Source of the DNA: Halothiobacillus sp.
Lineage (GTDB): Bacteria; Pseudomonadota; Gammaproteobacteria; JAAZVP01
NCBI GenBank assembly: GCA_018623495.1
Contig: JAAZVP010000024.1
Location: 1 to 35,186 of the forward strand
Reading direction: 5' to 3'
DNA length: 35,186 bases
The position numbers and the translations under genes were made by a program. Positions 16,347 through 25,767 of the stretch are shown here, one piece after another. Positions within the stretch are counted from its first letter, which is position 1; every line of letters begins with the position of its first letter. The notes below the pieces were generated by a model that saw nothing but the letters and a program-made list of their open reading frames with translations, searched no databases and was not told where the DNA came from.

Positions 16347-16718
16347 ATGGGAAACGGGAAAACACGCGCCATCGTCGCCGCGGGGCTGCTGGGGATCGCC
16401 CCCGCGGCACCCGTGGTCGTGGCCCAGGAGACGCCCAGGACCGCCGAAACGGAAGACGGCCTCCGCCACGGCGAGATCGAGCACACCTGCGGCGCACGGG
16501 AGATCGCCATCAACGGCCGCGCGCATCGGCTGGCCGCGGACGTCGCCATCCGGGTCCAGGGCAGCGGGGAGAACCTCCCCGCGGAGGCCCTGCAGGCCGG
16601 CATGCCCGTCCGCTACCGGATCGCCGAAACCCCGGCGACCGACGACGCCGCGGCCGCCGAGGCCCGGAGGCCGCCGCCCCTGCCGGTGATCACCGAGATC
16701 CGGATCCTGCCACGTTGA
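16347..16718 (+). CDS. pilY2: PilY2-like small exported protein (set B)
   Basis: 123 residues with a signal peptide (hydrophobic AIVAAGLLGIAPAAPVVVA). The mature part has the PilY2-like pattern of a short beta domain: EIAINGRAHRLAADVAIRV, then AGMPVRYRI and a final VITEIRILPR. One cysteine (HTCGAR). It starts 24 bp after pilY1, the position of pilY2 in Pseudomonas, where the product is needed for pilus biogenesis. The family assignment rests on pattern and context, not on a search. It ends about 100 bp from the convergent ispH; no clear terminator lies between them. Confidence 0.75.
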   Translation: MGNGKTRAIVAAGLLGIAPAAPVVVAQETPRTAETEDGLRHGEIEHTCGAREIAINGRAHRLAADVAIRVQGSGENLPAEALQAGMPVRYRIAETPATDDAAAAEARRPPPLPVITEIRILPR

Positions 16719-16819
16719 CCGGACCGGCGACGGCCGCGGCAACCGCCGCTGCGCTGGTGCCCGAACGCGGGCCGGGCGAGGGAGGGAACCGGCGTGCCGG
16801 GCGACCTGCCGGGAAGGCC

Positions 16820-17752
16820 TCAGCGGAGGGCGCGGGGCAGGGCGAACACCACGTTCTCCTCCACGCCGGGGGCCGCGGCGGCCAGGCGACCACCCCAGCC
16901 CTGCAGGCGTTCCACCACGTCACTCACCAGCACCTCCGGTGCCGAGGCCCCGGCGGTGACGCCCACGGCCTCGCACTCGGCGAGCCAGTTGCGGTCGATC
17001 GCGTCGGCGTCGTCGATCAGGTGGGCCTCAACGCCCATCTTCTCGGCGATCTCGCGCAGGCGGTTGGAGTTGGAACTGTTGGGTGAGCCCACCACCAGCA
17101 CCAGGTCACTCTCCGAGGCCAGCGCCTTGACCGCGTCCTGGCGGTTCTGGGTGGCATAGCAGATGTCGTCCTTGCGCGGGCCGCGGATCGACGGGAAACG
17201 TTCGCGCAGGGCGTCGATCACCCCCTGGGTGTCGTCCACGGAGAGGGTGGTCTGGGTGACAAACGCCAGCCGCTGGGGGTCGTTGACCGCCAGCGCCGCG
17301 ACGTCGGCCGGCTTCTCCACCAGGTGGATGGCCCCGCCGGCCCGGGTGTCGTAGTGGCCCATGGTGCCCTCCACCTCCGGGTGCCCCGCGTGGCCGATCA
17401 GGACCACGTCGAAACCCTCGCGGGCATGGCGGGCCACCTCCATGTGCACCTTGGTCACCAGCGGGCAGGTGGCGTCGAAGACCGTCAGGTCGCGTCGCGC
17501 CGCTTCCTCGTGGATCGCCCGCGACACGCCGTGGGCGGAGAAGATCAGCGTCGCCCCGTCGGGGACCTCGGCGAGCTCCTCGATGAACACCGCCCCCTTC
17601 TCCCGCAGACCGTCCACGATGTAGCGGTTGTGCACGATCTCGTGGCGAACGTGGATCGGCGCGCCGAAGAGCTCCAGCGCGCGCTCGACGATGTCGATGG
17701 CGCGGTCCACCCCGGCGCAGAAACCGCGGGGATTGGCGAGCTTGATTTCCAT
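16820..17752 (-). CDS. ispH: 4-hydroxy-3-methylbut-2-enyl diphosphate reductase
   Basis: Last step of the MEP isoprenoid pathway: an iron-sulfur enzyme that makes isopentenyl and dimethylallyl diphosphate. It has 310 residues. Three cluster cysteines are visible: C12 (NPRGFC), one in [12 protein letters not shown] and one in [11 protein letters not shown]; the substrate motif [12 protein letters not shown] follows. The ATG at 17752 puts the first cysteine at position 12 as in E. coli; a TTG at 17761 in the same frame is less likely. It is the last gene of the ileS-lspA-fkpB-ispH order, separated from fkpB by 110 bp. Confidence 0.97.
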   Translation of the reverse strand: MEIKLANPRGFCAGVDRAIDIVERALELFGAPIHVRHEIVHNRYIVDGLREKGAVFIEELAEVPDGATLIFSAHGVSRAIHEEAARRDLTVFDATCPLVTKVHMEVARHAREGFDVVLIGHAGHPEVEGTMGHYDTRAGGAIHLVEKPADVAALAVNDPQRLAFVTQTTLSVDDTQGVIDALRERFPSIRGPRKDDICYATQNRQDAVKALASESDLVLVVGSPNSSNSNRLREIAEKMGVEAHLIDDADAIDRNWLAECEAVGVTAGASAPEVLVSDVVERLQGWGGRLAAAAPGVEENVVFALPRALR

Positions 17753-17862
17753 GACCGTCAAATCCGAGTAAATGGGTAGGGATTGGGACGAGTTTACAGG
17801 TTGGGGGCAGAAGGCTGAAAGCCGGAAGCGGGAAGCGCCTCGACGTTGACTTGCTGCCGGCG

Positions 17863-18342
17863 TCAGCCTTCCGGCTTCTCGCTCCCCGCCTCGTCCGCCG
17901 GGTTCTCGATTTCGAGGATCTTTACCCGGAAGGCCACCTCGTGGCCGGCGAGGGGATGGCTGAAGTCGACCTTGACGACGCCCTCGCCGACTTCCACCAC
18001 GGTGCCGGGGACCGAGTCGCCGGTGGGCGTGGCGAAGTCGATCACCAGGCCCGGCTCGGGCTCGATGTCGGCGGGGAAATCCTTGCGCGGGAGGTCGTGG
18101 ACGTTGCCCGGGTCGCGGTAGCCGAAGGCCAGGGCCGGCTCGATCTCCACCGCGTGCTCCTCGCCCTCGTGCAGGCCCAGCAGGGCCATTTCCAGGCCCT
18201 CGACCAGGGTGCCGTCGCCCATCCGGAAGGTGATGGGATCGTCGTCGAAGGTGGAATCGGCCACCGGGCCCCCGGCGATGCCCAGCTCGAAGTGCATGGT
18301 CACGCGGCTGCGCCGGCCGATCATGGGTCGCTCGTCAGTCAT
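17863..18342 (-). CDS. fkpB: FKBP-type peptidyl-prolyl isomerase, SlpA/FkpB type
   Basis: 159 residues. An FKBP fold is interrupted by the chaperone-like insert of the SlpA/SlyD type: [20 protein letters not shown], then [12 protein letters not shown], and the [10 protein letters not shown] signature after the insert. It catalyses proline isomerisation and acts as a cytoplasmic folding helper. The ATG at 18342 has a GAGGAGAAGG stretch just upstream. Its first 8 bp overlap the end of lspA, so the two are translationally coupled. The order ileS-lspA-fkpB-ispH is classical in gammaproteobacteria. Confidence 0.95.
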   Translation of the reverse strand: MTDERPMIGRRSRVTMHFELGIAGGPVADSTFDDDPITFRMGDGTLVEGLEMALLGLHEGEEHAVEIEPALAFGYRDPGNVHDLPRKDFPADIEPEPGLVIDFATPTGDSVPGTVVEVGEGVVKVDFSHPLAGHEVAFRVKILEIENPADEAGSEKPEG

Positions 18343-18832
18343 CTGCCTTCTCCTCGCTGCGGCCGCGGGCATCCGCCAGGCTGGTGATCAGCAGGATGAC
18401 CACGCCCACGGTGATGGCGCTGTCGGCGATGTTGAACGCCGGCCAGTGGCTCTCGCCCCAGTAGAGGTCGATGAAATCGACCACGTGACCGTAGGAGAGC
18501 CGGTCCACCAGGTTGCCGATGGCCCCGCCCAGCACCAGCGCCAGGCCGGCCCCCGTCCAGCGCTCGCCGACCCGCAGCCGGGCGATCCAGACCACGATCA
18601 GCGCGCTCACGGCGATCGAGATCAGCACGAAGAACCAGCGTTGCCAGCCACCGGCATCGCTGAGAAAACTGAACGCCGCACCGGTGTTGTGCAGCAGGGT
18701 GAGGTTGAACGAGGGCAGCACCGACACGGGCCGGGCATATTCCAGGCCATGGCTCGCCGCCCACTTGGTCAGCTGGTCGACGAGCAGTACACCCGCCGAC
18801 AGCCACAGCCACCCGAGATTGCTCCAGCGCAC
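18335..18832 (-). CDS. lspA: Lipoprotein signal peptidase (signal peptidase II)
   Basis: 165 residues with four membrane segments. It cleaves signal peptides of lipid-modified prolipoproteins at the inner membrane. The two catalytic aspartates are in GNLVDRL and NIADSAI, and the conserved N-terminal VDQLTKW and NTGAAFSF segments are present. The GTG at 18832 is chosen because GGAG lies six bases upstream and the N-terminus then has the right length; an ATG at 18979 in the same frame would run well into ileS. It starts 22 bp after the ileS stop. Confidence 0.95.
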   Translation of the reverse strand: MRWSNLGWLWLSAGVLLVDQLTKWAASHGLEYARPVSVLPSFNLTLLHNTGAAFSFLSDAGGWQRWFFVLISIAVSALIVVWIARLRVGERWTGAGLALVLGGAIGNLVDRLSYGHVVDFIDLYWGESHWPAFNIADSAITVGVVILLITSLADARGRSEEKADD

Positions 18833-18854
18833 GCGCTTCTCCGTTGCCGCCCGG

Positions 18855-21782
18855 TCAGACGAAGCGCCGCTGCTCACCGTCACCCTCGACGTTCTCCACG
18901 CAGCGGCCGCAGAGTTCCGGGTGGTCGGTGTGCCGGCCCACGTCGGCGCGATGGTGCCAGCAGCGCACGCACTTGGCATGCTCGCTGGGCCGGGCGAGGA
19001 TCGCCAGCGCCGTGCCGTCGTCGAGCTCGGCGTCGACGGCCCCGTCGGGCCGGGCCCGGAGCGGATGCACCCGGGCCTCGGAGGTCAGCAGGGCGAAGCG
19101 CAGCTCGTCGCCCAGCTGCCCCAGGTCGTCGTGCAGCGGGCCGTCGCAGTAGATGTCGACCTCGGCGGCCAGCGAGGCACCGATGCGCCCGTCCTTGCGC
19201 AGCAGCTCGAGCTGGCGGTCGACCCGCTCGCGGACCTCCATCACCCGGCGCCAGAATCCGGCGTTCATGGGCGCATCATCCGCCAGCTCGGCGAGACGCC
19301 CGTACCAGGTGGTGAGAAAGACGGCCTCCTCGCGCTCGCCGGGGATGTGCTCCCAGATCTCGTCGGCGGTGAAGCACAGGATCGGCGCCATCCAGCGGAC
19401 CATGGCCTCGACGATGTGGTACATCGCCGTCTGGCAGGAGCGCCGCGCCAGGCTGTCGGGCGGGGTGGTGTACTGGCGGTCCTTGATCACGTCGAGGTAG
19501 AAGCCCCCCATCTCCACCGAGCAGAAGTTGTGCAGCCGCTGGTAGATCAGGTGGAAGTTGTAGTCCTCGTAGGCGCAGGCGATCTCCTCCTGCAGCCGGC
19601 GGGCGTGGTCCACCGCCCAGCGGTCCAGGGCCAGCATCTCCTCGGCGGCCACGGCATGCTCGGCCGGGTCGAAACCGTTGAGGTTGCCCAGCAGGAAGCG
19701 GGCCGTGTTGCGGATGCGGCGGTAGGCATCGGCGGTGCGCTTGAGGATCTCGTCGGAGACGCTCATCTCCGCGGAGTAGTCGGTGCCCGCCACCCACAGG
19801 CGCAGGATGTCGGCGCCGAGCTTCTTGAACACGTCCTGCGGCGCCACCACGTTGCCCGCGGACTTGGACATCTTGCGGCCCTCGGCGTCCACGGTGAAGC
19901 CGTGGGTGAGCACGCCCTTGTAGGGGGCGACGTCGTTCATGGCCACCGAGGTGAGCAGCGAGGACTGGAACCAGCCCCGGTGCTGGTCCGAGCCTTCCAG
20001 GTAGAGGTCGGCGGGGAAGTCCAGGTTGTCCCGGGCCTCCAGCACGCAGGCGTGGGTCACGCCGGAGTCGAACCAGACGTCGAGCGTGTCGGTGATCTTT
20101 TCAAAGTCGTCACCTTCGTCGCCCAGCAGGTCCCGGGGATCCAGCTCGAACCAGTAGTCGATGCCCTCCTCGGCCACGCGGTCGGCCACGGTCCGCATCA
20201 GCGACTGGCTGTCGGGATGCGGCTCGCCGGTCTGGCGGTGGACGAACAGGGTGATGGGCACACCCCAGGTCCGCTGGCGGGAAATGCACCAGTCCGGGCG
20301 GTTGGCCACCATGGACTCGATCCGGTTGCGGCCCCAGTCGGGCATCCAGTGCACCTTGCGGATGGCTTCCATGGCGGCGTCACGCAGCCCGGCCCGGTCC
20401 ATGGTGATGCCCTGGCCGGTGTTCCCGGCAGGTCCAGGATGCTCACCGTCCATGGTGCTGCCCTGGCCCTTGTTCCCGACAGGGCCAGGGTACTCACCGT
20501 CCATGGTGATAAACCACTGGGGTGTGGCACGAAAGATCAGCGGGGTCTTGGTGCGCCAGCAGTGCGGGTAGCTGTGGGTGATGGTCTCGCGGTGGAGCAG
20601 TGCCCCCTTCTCGCGCAGTACCTCGAGGATGTGGTCGTCCACCTCGAGCACGTTCTCGCCGGCGAACAGCGGCGTGCCCTCGACGTAGTAGCCCTGGGCA
20701 TCGACCGGGTTGTCCACCTCCAGGCCGTAGGCCTCGCCGACCTCGAAGTCCTCCACCCCGTGGCCCGGCGCGGTGTGCACGCAGCCGGTGCCCGCATCCA
20801 GGGTGACGTGATCGCCCAGCACCACGGGCACCTCGCGATCATAGAAGGGGTGGTGAAGCTGCAGGTGCTCCAGGGCCGCGCCCCGGCAACGACCCACCAC
20901 GGCGTGGTCCTCGACGCCCACGCGCTCGAGCACCTCGTCCACCAGCTCCTCGGCCAGCAGCAGGCGCTCCGGGCCCCGCTCGGAGCGGATCTGGACCAGC
21001 GCGTACTCCAGCCCGGGATTGACCGCCACGGCCCGGTTGGCCGGCAGGGTCCAGGGCGTGGTGGTCCAGATGACCACCGACACCGGCCCCTCGCCCTCGG
21101 CCCCGCAGGCGGCCTCCACGGCCTCGTCGTCCACCGCCGCGAAGCGCACGTCGATGGCGTTGGACTGCTTGTCCTGGTACTCCACCTCGGCCTCGGCCAG
21201 GGCCGAGGCCCCGCCCACGCTCCAGTAGACCGGCTTGAAGCCGCGGTGGAGATGACCCTTGTCGATGATCCGCGCCAGCGAGCGGATGATCTCGGCCTCG
21301 AAGCGCGGGTCCATGGTCAGGTAGGGGTCGTCCCACTCGCCGAACACGCCCAGGCGCTGGAAGTCCTTCTTCTGGCGCTCCACCTGGGAGCCGGCGAACT
21401 CGCGGCACTTCTGGCGGAACGTGCGGAAATCCAGCTTGCGGCCCGGCTTGCCGTGCTTTTTCTCCACCTGCAGCTCGATGGGCAGGCCGTGGCAGTCCCA
21501 GCCGGGGACGTAGGGCGCGTCATAACCGGCGAGCGTCTTGCTCTTGGTGATGATGTCCTTGAGGATCTTGTTGACGGCGTGACCGATGTGGATGTCGCCG
21601 TTGGCATACGGCGGGCCGTCGTGCAGCGTGAACCGCGGACGATCCGCCGCCTGCTCGCGCATCTTCTGGTAGATGCCGAGCTCGTTCCACCGCGCCAGGC
21701 GCTCGGGCTCGCGCTGGGCGAGGTTGCCGCGCATGGGGAACTTCGTCTTCGGCAGGTTCAGCGTGTGTTTGTAGTCAGCCAC
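18855..21782 (-). CDS. ileS: Isoleucyl-tRNA synthetase with an in-frame repeat insertion
   Basis: Charges tRNA-Ile; 975 residues, about 37 more than the E. coli enzyme. HIGH is at residues 65-68, KMSKS at 637-641, and the C-terminal zinc knuckle has C938, C941, C958 and C961. The start is GTG at 21782; the N-terminus ([25 protein letters not shown]) matches the family. The extra length is explained by two near-identical 17-residue units (M427-T443, M444-T460) inserted directly after the conserved WFITMD, where the chain leaves the editing domain. The insertion is a 2 x 51-bp tandem repeat with an internal palindrome. All catalytic motifs are intact, so the enzyme is presumably active. It overlaps the end of ribF by 8 bp. 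Confidence 0.97.
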   Translation of the reverse strand: MADYKHTLNLPKTKFPMRGNLAQREPERLARWNELGIYQKMREQAADRPRFTLHDGPPYANGDIHIGHAVNKILKDIITKSKTLAGYDAPYVPGWDCHGLPIELQVEKKHGKPGRKLDFRTFRQKCREFAGSQVERQKKDFQRLGVFGEWDDPYLTMDPRFEAEIIRSLARIIDKGHLHRGFKPVYWSVGGASALAEAEVEYQDKQSNAIDVRFAAVDDEAVEAACGAEGEGPVSVVIWTTTPWTLPANRAVAVNPGLEYALVQIRSERGPERLLLAEELVDEVLERVGVEDHAVVGRCRGAALEHLQLHHPFYDREVPVVLGDHVTLDAGTGCVHTAPGHGVEDFEVGEAYGLEVDNPVDAQGYYVEGTPLFAGENVLEVDDHILEVLREKGALLHRETITHSYPHCWRTKTPLIFRATPQWFITMDGEYPGPVGNKGQGSTMDGEHPGPAGNTGQGITMDRAGLRDAAMEAIRKVHWMPDWGRNRIESMVANRPDWCISRQRTWGVPITLFVHRQTGEPHPDSQSLMRTVADRVAEEGIDYWFELDPRDLLGDEGDDFEKITDTLDVWFDSGVTHACVLEARDNLDFPADLYLEGSDQHRGWFQSSLLTSVAMNDVAPYKGVLTHGFTVDAEGRKMSKSAGNVVAPQDVFKKLGADILRLWVAGTDYSAEMSVSDEILKRTADAYRRIRNTARFLLGNLNGFDPAEHAVAAEEMLALDRWAVDHARRLQEEIACAYEDYNFHLIYQRLHNFCSVEMGGFYLDVIKDRQYTTPPDSLARRSCQTAMYHIVEAMVRWMAPILCFTADEIWEHIPGEREEAVFLTTWYGRLAELADDAPMNAGFWRRVMEVRERVDRQLELLRKDGRIGASLAAEVDIYCDGPLHDDLGQLGDELRFALLTSEARVHPLRARPDGAVDAELDDGTALAILARPSEHAKCVRCWHHRADVGRHTDHPELCGRCVENVEGDGEQRRFV
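20399..20500. repeat. 2 x 51-bp palindromic tandem repeat inside ileS
   Basis: Two units (20399-20449, 20450-20500) each begin CCATGGTG; a third start, CCATGGTGAT, follows at 20501. The second unit contains a perfect 9-bp inverted repeat, CCCTGGCCC/GGGCCAGGG, with a 12-nt loop; the first has the same arms with a mismatch. The period is a multiple of three, so the ileS frame is kept and 34 residues rich in Gly, Pro, Asp and Asn are added (MDGE-PGP-GN-GQG). Confidence 0.9.
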
Positions 21783-22758
21783 GGTCGGTCACACCCGGAA
21801 TACTCGGCATTGGCGAAGGGGTTTCAGGGGCGCCGGCCTCGGCGAAGAACCGCCGGGCCGCCGCCACGTCGTCATGGATCTGGTCGCGCAGGGCCGCCAG
21901 GCCGTCGAACCGGCGCTCGTCGCGCAGTCGGCGGCAGAAGGCGACCTCCAGCAGGCGGCCGTAGAGCGCGCCCTGGAAGTCGAGCAGGTGGACCTCCAGC
22001 TGCAGCCGCTCGCCGCCCACCGTGGGCCGCCGGCCGACGTTGGCCACCGCCGGCCGCTCGGCCAGCCCGGCCCCGCTCACCCGCACGGCGAACACCCCGC
22101 GCAGGGGGCTGCCGCCCGGCAGGGCCAGGTTGGCGGTGGGAAAGCCCAGCTCCCGCCCCCGGCGGTCGCCGTGAAACACCCGGCCGCTGACCCTGAAGGG
22201 CCGCCCCAGCAGGTGCTCGGCCAGCGCCAGCTCGCCGGCCTCCAGGGCCCGGCGCACCCGCGTGCTGGAGACCCGCTCGCCGTCCAGCCGGTAGGTCCGC
22301 GTGCGCTCCACGGAAAACCCGTGCGCCCGGCCCGCGCGCTCCAGCAGGGCGAAATCGCCGGCGCGGTCGCGGCCGAAGCGGAAATCGTCGCCGATCACCA
22401 GGTGGCGCAGCCCCAGGCCCTCCACCAGCACCCGGCGGATGAAGCCGTCGGCCGGCATCGCCGCCAGCCGGGCGTCGAAGTGCAGGCAGACCACCCGGTC
22501 CAGCCCCAGCCCGCGCAAGACCGCCAGCTTGTCCCGCAGGCGGCTCAGCCGGGGCACCCGGCCGCGGCCGCCGAAATACTCGTGCGGCAGCGGCTCGAAG
22601 GTCACCAGCACCGCCGGCCGGCCGCGCGAGCGGGCCTCGTCCACCACCTGCCGGATCACCGCCTGGTGACCGCGGTGCATGCCGTCGAAGTTGCCGATGG
22701 TGGCCACGCAACCGTCCGGCGACGGCCGCAGGTTGCACAGGCCCCGAATCAACTCCAT
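21775..22758 (-). CDS. ribF: Bifunctional riboflavin kinase/FMN adenylyltransferase
   Basis: Converts riboflavin to FMN and then FAD; 327 residues. The N-terminal nucleotidyltransferase has [11 protein letters not shown] and the later SSTRVR motif; the C-terminal kinase has [11 protein letters not shown] and EVHLLDF. The ATG at 22758 gives the normal N-terminus MELIRGL; the frame is open further upstream but without family similarity. It sits in the usual place between murJ and ileS, overlapping ileS by 8 bp and lying 61 bp after murJ. Confidence 0.96.
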   Translation of the reverse strand: MELIRGLCNLRPSPDGCVATIGNFDGMHRGHQAVIRQVVDEARSRGRPAVLVTFEPLPHEYFGGRGRVPRLSRLRDKLAVLRGLGLDRVVCLHFDARLAAMPADGFIRRVLVEGLGLRHLVIGDDFRFGRDRAGDFALLERAGRAHGFSVERTRTYRLDGERVSSTRVRRALEAGELALAEHLLGRPFRVSGRVFHGDRRGRELGFPTANLALPGGSPLRGVFAVRVSGAGLAERPAVANVGRRPTVGGERLQLEVHLLDFQGALYGRLLEVAFCRRLRDERRFDGLAALRDQIHDDVAAARRFFAEAGAPETPSPMPSIPGVTDRG

Positions 22759-22819
22759 CGAGTCATTTTCCCGGCAAAACCGCAAAGATAGCGCGAAGCC
22801 CGGTGGCAAAGCAAAGCAG

Positions 22820-24370
22820 TCACGGGCGCAGGAAGTGGCGCGGCCGCAGCCCCAGCACCCCGAGCGCCACGCCGTAGGTCCCGGCCCCCAGCCCGATGAG
22901 CCCGGCCAGGGCCGCCGCCCGCTGCCAGGCCGACCAGTCGAACCAGGCATGCAGGCCGGGCGCGGACCCGAGCAGGACCGCCACCATCAGCCCCCCGGCC
23001 AGCCCCGCAGCGCGCCCGAAGCACGGGCCCGCGCGCCGCCCGCAGATGCCGTCACGCACCAGCCCACGATAGAGCAGCCCGGCATTGACCCAGGCCGCCA
23101 GCGCCGTGGCCAGGGCCAGCCCCATGTGCAACCCGGGCACCCCCGCCAGGGCCAGCGGCCCGACGATGGCGAGGTTGAGGATCATGTTGGCAGCCATGGC
23201 GATCACCCCGATGCGCACCGGGGTGGCCGTGTCCTGGCGGGCGTAGAACCCCGGCGCCAGCACCTTGACCAGCAGGAAGGCCGGCAGCCCCAGGGCGTAG
23301 GCCGCCAGGCTCAGGGCGGCCATGCGCGTGTCCTCGGCATCGAAGGCGCCGTACTGGAACAGGGTGGCCAGCATGGGGCCGGCCAGCACCATCAGCCCCA
23401 GGGTCGCCGGCAGGCCCACCAGCCACACCAGCCGTACCGCCCAGGCGAGCGTGCGGGCGAACTCCTCCGCGCTCTTCTGCGCGTGCTGGCGCGACAGGCT
23501 GGGCAGGATCACCGTGCCCAGGGCGATGCCGAACACCCCCAGCGGGAACTCCATCAGCCGGTCCGAGTAGTAGAGCCAGGAGATCGAGCCGGCCGCCAGG
23601 AAGGAGGCGATCAGCGTGTCGAGCAGCAGGTTGATCTGGGCCACCGAGGAACCGAACAGCGCCGGCAGCATCAGCCGGGCCGTGCGCCGCACCCCGGGAT
23701 GGCCGAACCCCGGCCGGGGACGCGGCAAGAGCCCCGCCCGGGCGAGGAAGGGCAGCTGGAAGGCCAGCTGGACCACCCCGGCGACGAACACCGCCCAGGC
23801 CAGGCCCATCAGCGGCTCTTCCATTCGCGGGGAGAGCCACAGGGCACCGCCGATCAGCGCGAGGTTGAGCAGCACGGGGGTGAAGGCCGGCACCGCGAAC
23901 CGTCCCGCGCTGTTCAGGAGGCTCGCGGCAAAGGCGGTGAGCGAGATGAAGAACAGGTAGGGGAAGGTGATGCGCAGCATCTCCTCGGCCAGCGCCGCGC
24001 GCCCGGGGTCGTCGTGAAAGCCCGGGGCGAAGCCGAGGATCAGCAGGGGCGCGCCCGCCACGCCCAGGGTGGTCACCAGCAGCAGCACCGCGGCGAAGCT
24101 GCCCGCCATGCGGTCGATGAACTCGCGCAACTCGGCGCGGCGGTGCTCGCGGTAGTCGGCCAGCACCGGCACGAAGGCCTGGTTGAAGGCCCCCTCGCCG
24201 AACAGCCGGCGAAGGAAGTTGGGAATCTTGAAGACCACGAAGAAGGCATCGGTGCCGCCGTCGGCCCCGAACAGGCGGGCGAAGAGGATGTCGCGCAAAA
24301 AACCCAGCACGCGCGAGAGCATGGTCATCCCGCCGACCACCGCCGTGCCCTGGAGAAGCTTGCCGCTCAG
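22820..24370 (-). CDS. murJ: Lipid II flippase MurJ, probable CTG start
   Basis: Flips the peptidoglycan precursor lipid II across the inner membrane; 516 residues and about 14 membrane segments, the usual size. The N-terminal GGMTMLSRVLGFLRD and the following FKIPNFLRRLFGEGAFNQAFVPV are highly conserved in the family. No in-frame ATG, GTG or TTG lies at the expected start. The CTG at 24370 has AGGGGG six bases upstream and gives an N-terminus aligning with E. coli MurJ. The only upstream in-frame ATG nearby (24439) overlaps the divergent HAD gene and adds 23 unconserved residues. The murJ-ribF-ileS order is common. Confidence 0.93.
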   Translation of the reverse strand: MSGKLLQGTAVVGGMTMLSRVLGFLRDILFARLFGADGGTDAFFVVFKIPNFLRRLFGEGAFNQAFVPVLADYREHRRAELREFIDRMAGSFAAVLLLVTTLGVAGAPLLILGFAPGFHDDPGRAALAEEMLRITFPYLFFISLTAFAASLLNSAGRFAVPAFTPVLLNLALIGGALWLSPRMEEPLMGLAWAVFVAGVVQLAFQLPFLARAGLLPRPRPGFGHPGVRRTARLMLPALFGSSVAQINLLLDTLIASFLAAGSISWLYYSDRLMEFPLGVFGIALGTVILPSLSRQHAQKSAEEFARTLAWAVRLVWLVGLPATLGLMVLAGPMLATLFQYGAFDAEDTRMAALSLAAYALGLPAFLLVKVLAPGFYARQDTATPVRIGVIAMAANMILNLAIVGPLALAGVPGLHMGLALATALAAWVNAGLLYRGLVRDGICGRRAGPCFGRAAGLAGGLMVAVLLGSAPGLHAWFDWSAWQRAAALAGLIGLGAGTYGVALGVLGLRPRHFLRP

Positions 24371-24437
24371 TTCACACCCCCTGCATACTCGGTGACCGCA
24401 ATCCGCCCAACCCCTCGCCGAACCCGGGAAGACGACC

Positions 24438-25112
24438 ATGAAGATCGACTGGCAGCCCATCGACACCGTCATGCTGGACATGGACGGCACGCTGCTCGAC
24501 CTGCACTTCGACAGCCACTTCTGGCTCGAGCACCTCCCCCGGCGCTATGCGCAGCTGCGCGGCCTGCCGGAGAGCGAGGCCCGCGACCGGCTGCGCGGCC
24601 ACATGGAGCGCCTGTCGGGGCAGCTGGAATGGTACTGCCTGGACCACTGGCGCGACCTGCTCGAGCTCGACATCGTCGCCCTCAAGCGCGAAGTGGAGCA
24701 CCTGATCGCCATCCACCCCCACGTGGTGGAGTTCCTCGATGCCGCGCGCCTGGACGGCAAGCGGGTCTGGCTGGTGACCAACGCCCACTTCGACAGCCTG
24801 GAACTGAAGATGGAGCGTACCCGGCTGGGCGGCCACTTCGACCGCCTGATCTGCTCCCACGAGTTCCGCCGCCCCAAGGAAGACCCGGGCTTCTGGGGTG
24901 CGCTGCGCCAGCGCTACCCCTTCAACCCCGAACGCACCCTGTTCGTCGACGACAACCTCGACGTGCTGGCCTCGGCGCGCGACTACGGCATCCGCCAGGC
25001 GGTTGCCGTGCGTCACCCCGACACCAGCCGCCCCCGGATCGAGGACACCCGCGGCTTCCCCGCCATCGAGGACTTCCGCGACCTGATGCCGGGCGGGGCA
25101 CTGCGACGTTGA
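24438..25112 (+). CDS. yrfG: HAD-family phosphatase, YrfG-like GMP/IMP nucleotidase
   Basis: 224 residues. All four haloacid dehalogenase motifs are visible: DMDGT (nucleophile D14, acid/base D16), LVTNAH, the lysine in EFRRPKEDPGFW, and FVDDNLDVL. The all-alpha cap with HFWLEHLPRRYAQLRG resembles YrfG, a 5'-nucleotidase acting on GMP and IMP. The substrate is inferred from this resemblance. It is divergent from murJ (68 bp between starts), and its TGA stop lies at the edge of the following repeat block. Confidence 0.87.
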   Translation: MKIDWQPIDTVMLDMDGTLLDLHFDSHFWLEHLPRRYAQLRGLPESEARDRLRGHMERLSGQLEWYCLDHWRDLLELDIVALKREVEHLIAIHPHVVEFLDAARLDGKRVWLVTNAHFDSLELKMERTRLGGHFDRLICSHEFRRPKEDPGFWGALRQRYPFNPERTLFVDDNLDVLASARDYGIRQAVAVRHPDTSRPRIEDTRGFPAIEDFRDLMPGGALRR

Positions 25113-25417
25113 GCGTTCAGCCAGTCGCGTTCAGCGGGCAGAAAAGGCGCACCCCCTCACCCCAACCCCTCTCCCCGGCGGGGAGAGGGGCTTTGATCGA
25201 CCCGCCCTGCCATCCACGGCCCCCCGGTCCCCCTCTCCCGGCGGGGAGACGGTTACGATTCGCCTTCTCGAGACTCTCCAGAGTCCGGTCCCCCTCTCCC
25301 GGCGGGGAGACGGGCTTCGATGACCCCACCCATCCATCGACGGCCCGCCGGTCCCCCTCTCCCCCTGGGAGAGGGGTCAGGGGTGAGGGTGTTGTGTCGT
25401 CGAGCGTTCAGCAAGTC

Positions 25418-25493
25418 GCGTTCAGTGGATAGAAAAAGAGCAGGATGAACCGGAGCCCCACCCCGCATTCTCTACGCGCTACCCCCTGAACAC
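25418..25493. repeat. 76-bp element with inverted ends, copy 1
   Basis: Bounded by GCGTTCAG at 25418 and CTGAACAC at 25486-25493, an imperfect inverted pair. The interior is nearly identical to the copy at 25684. Small size and inverted ends resemble a miniature mobile element, but no target-site duplication is established. Confidence 0.6.
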
Positions 25494-25683
25494 CGAACCC
25501 TCGCTCCCCCTCACCCCAACCCCTCTCCCCGGCGGGGAGAGGGGCTTTCATGGCCCCGCCGGCTTTCTTCCTGCCGTGGCCCAGATCCTGCCGCCCATCC
25601 ATCGACGGCCCCCCGGTTCCCCTCTCCCCCCGGGAGAGGGGCCAGGGGTGAGGGGCGCTACGCCGTCGAGCGTTCAGCAAGTC

Positions 25684-25759
25684 GCGTTCAGTCGGTAGAA
25701 AAAGCGCAGGATAAACCGGAGCCCCACCCCGCATTCTCTACGCACAACCCACTGAACGC
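25684..25759. repeat. 76-bp element with inverted ends, copy 2
   Basis: Bounded by perfect 9-bp inverted repeats, GCGTTCAGT (25684-25692) and ACTGAACGC (25751-25759). Exactly the same length as the copy 266 bp upstream. It ends 8 bp before the purD stop codon. Confidence 0.65.
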
Positions 25760-25767
25760 CGAACCCT

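Larger units (their letters stand above)
25111..25767. repeat. Block of three long direct repeats with nested hairpins
   Basis: A 655-bp gap without genes. Units begin GAGCGTTCAGC at 25111, 25402 and 25668; the last two are 266 bp apart and nearly identical where they overlap. The first two units contain several copies of the common hairpin CCCCTCTCCC-GG-GGGGAGA with CCCTCACCCC or GGGGTGAGGG edges; the third is cut short at purD. The block starts at the HAD stop codon and its last unit reaches the purD stop codon (25768-25770). Two 76-bp subunits with inverted ends are listed separately. Confidence 0.88.

Noticed and set aside
12225-16742. A 1505-codon open frame on the minus strand opposite set B
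   Set aside because: It is antisense to well-recognised pilX, pilY1 and pilY2 genes and has a low-complexity Val/Gly/Arg-rich translation; GC bias explains it.
16820-17761. A TTG start for ispH at 17761
   Set aside because: The ATG at 17752 places the first cluster cysteine at residue 12 as in known enzymes.
18335-18979. An ATG start for lspA at 18979
   Set aside because: It would add 49 residues overlapping ileS; the GTG at 18832 has a good ribosome-binding site and the right N-terminus.
18513-22190. A 1225-codon plus-strand open frame opposite lspA, ileS and ribF
   Set aside because: The minus-strand genes carry all catalytic motifs; this frame has none.
22679-25432. A 917-codon plus-strand open frame opposite murJ that runs on through the HAD gene and into the repeats
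   Set aside because: It ignores gene borders and its translation is Gln/Gly/Arg-rich without domains.
25111-25767. CRISPR array
   Set aside because: The repeated units are long and contain imperfect hairpins; there are no uniform short repeats with unique equal-length spacers and no cas genes.
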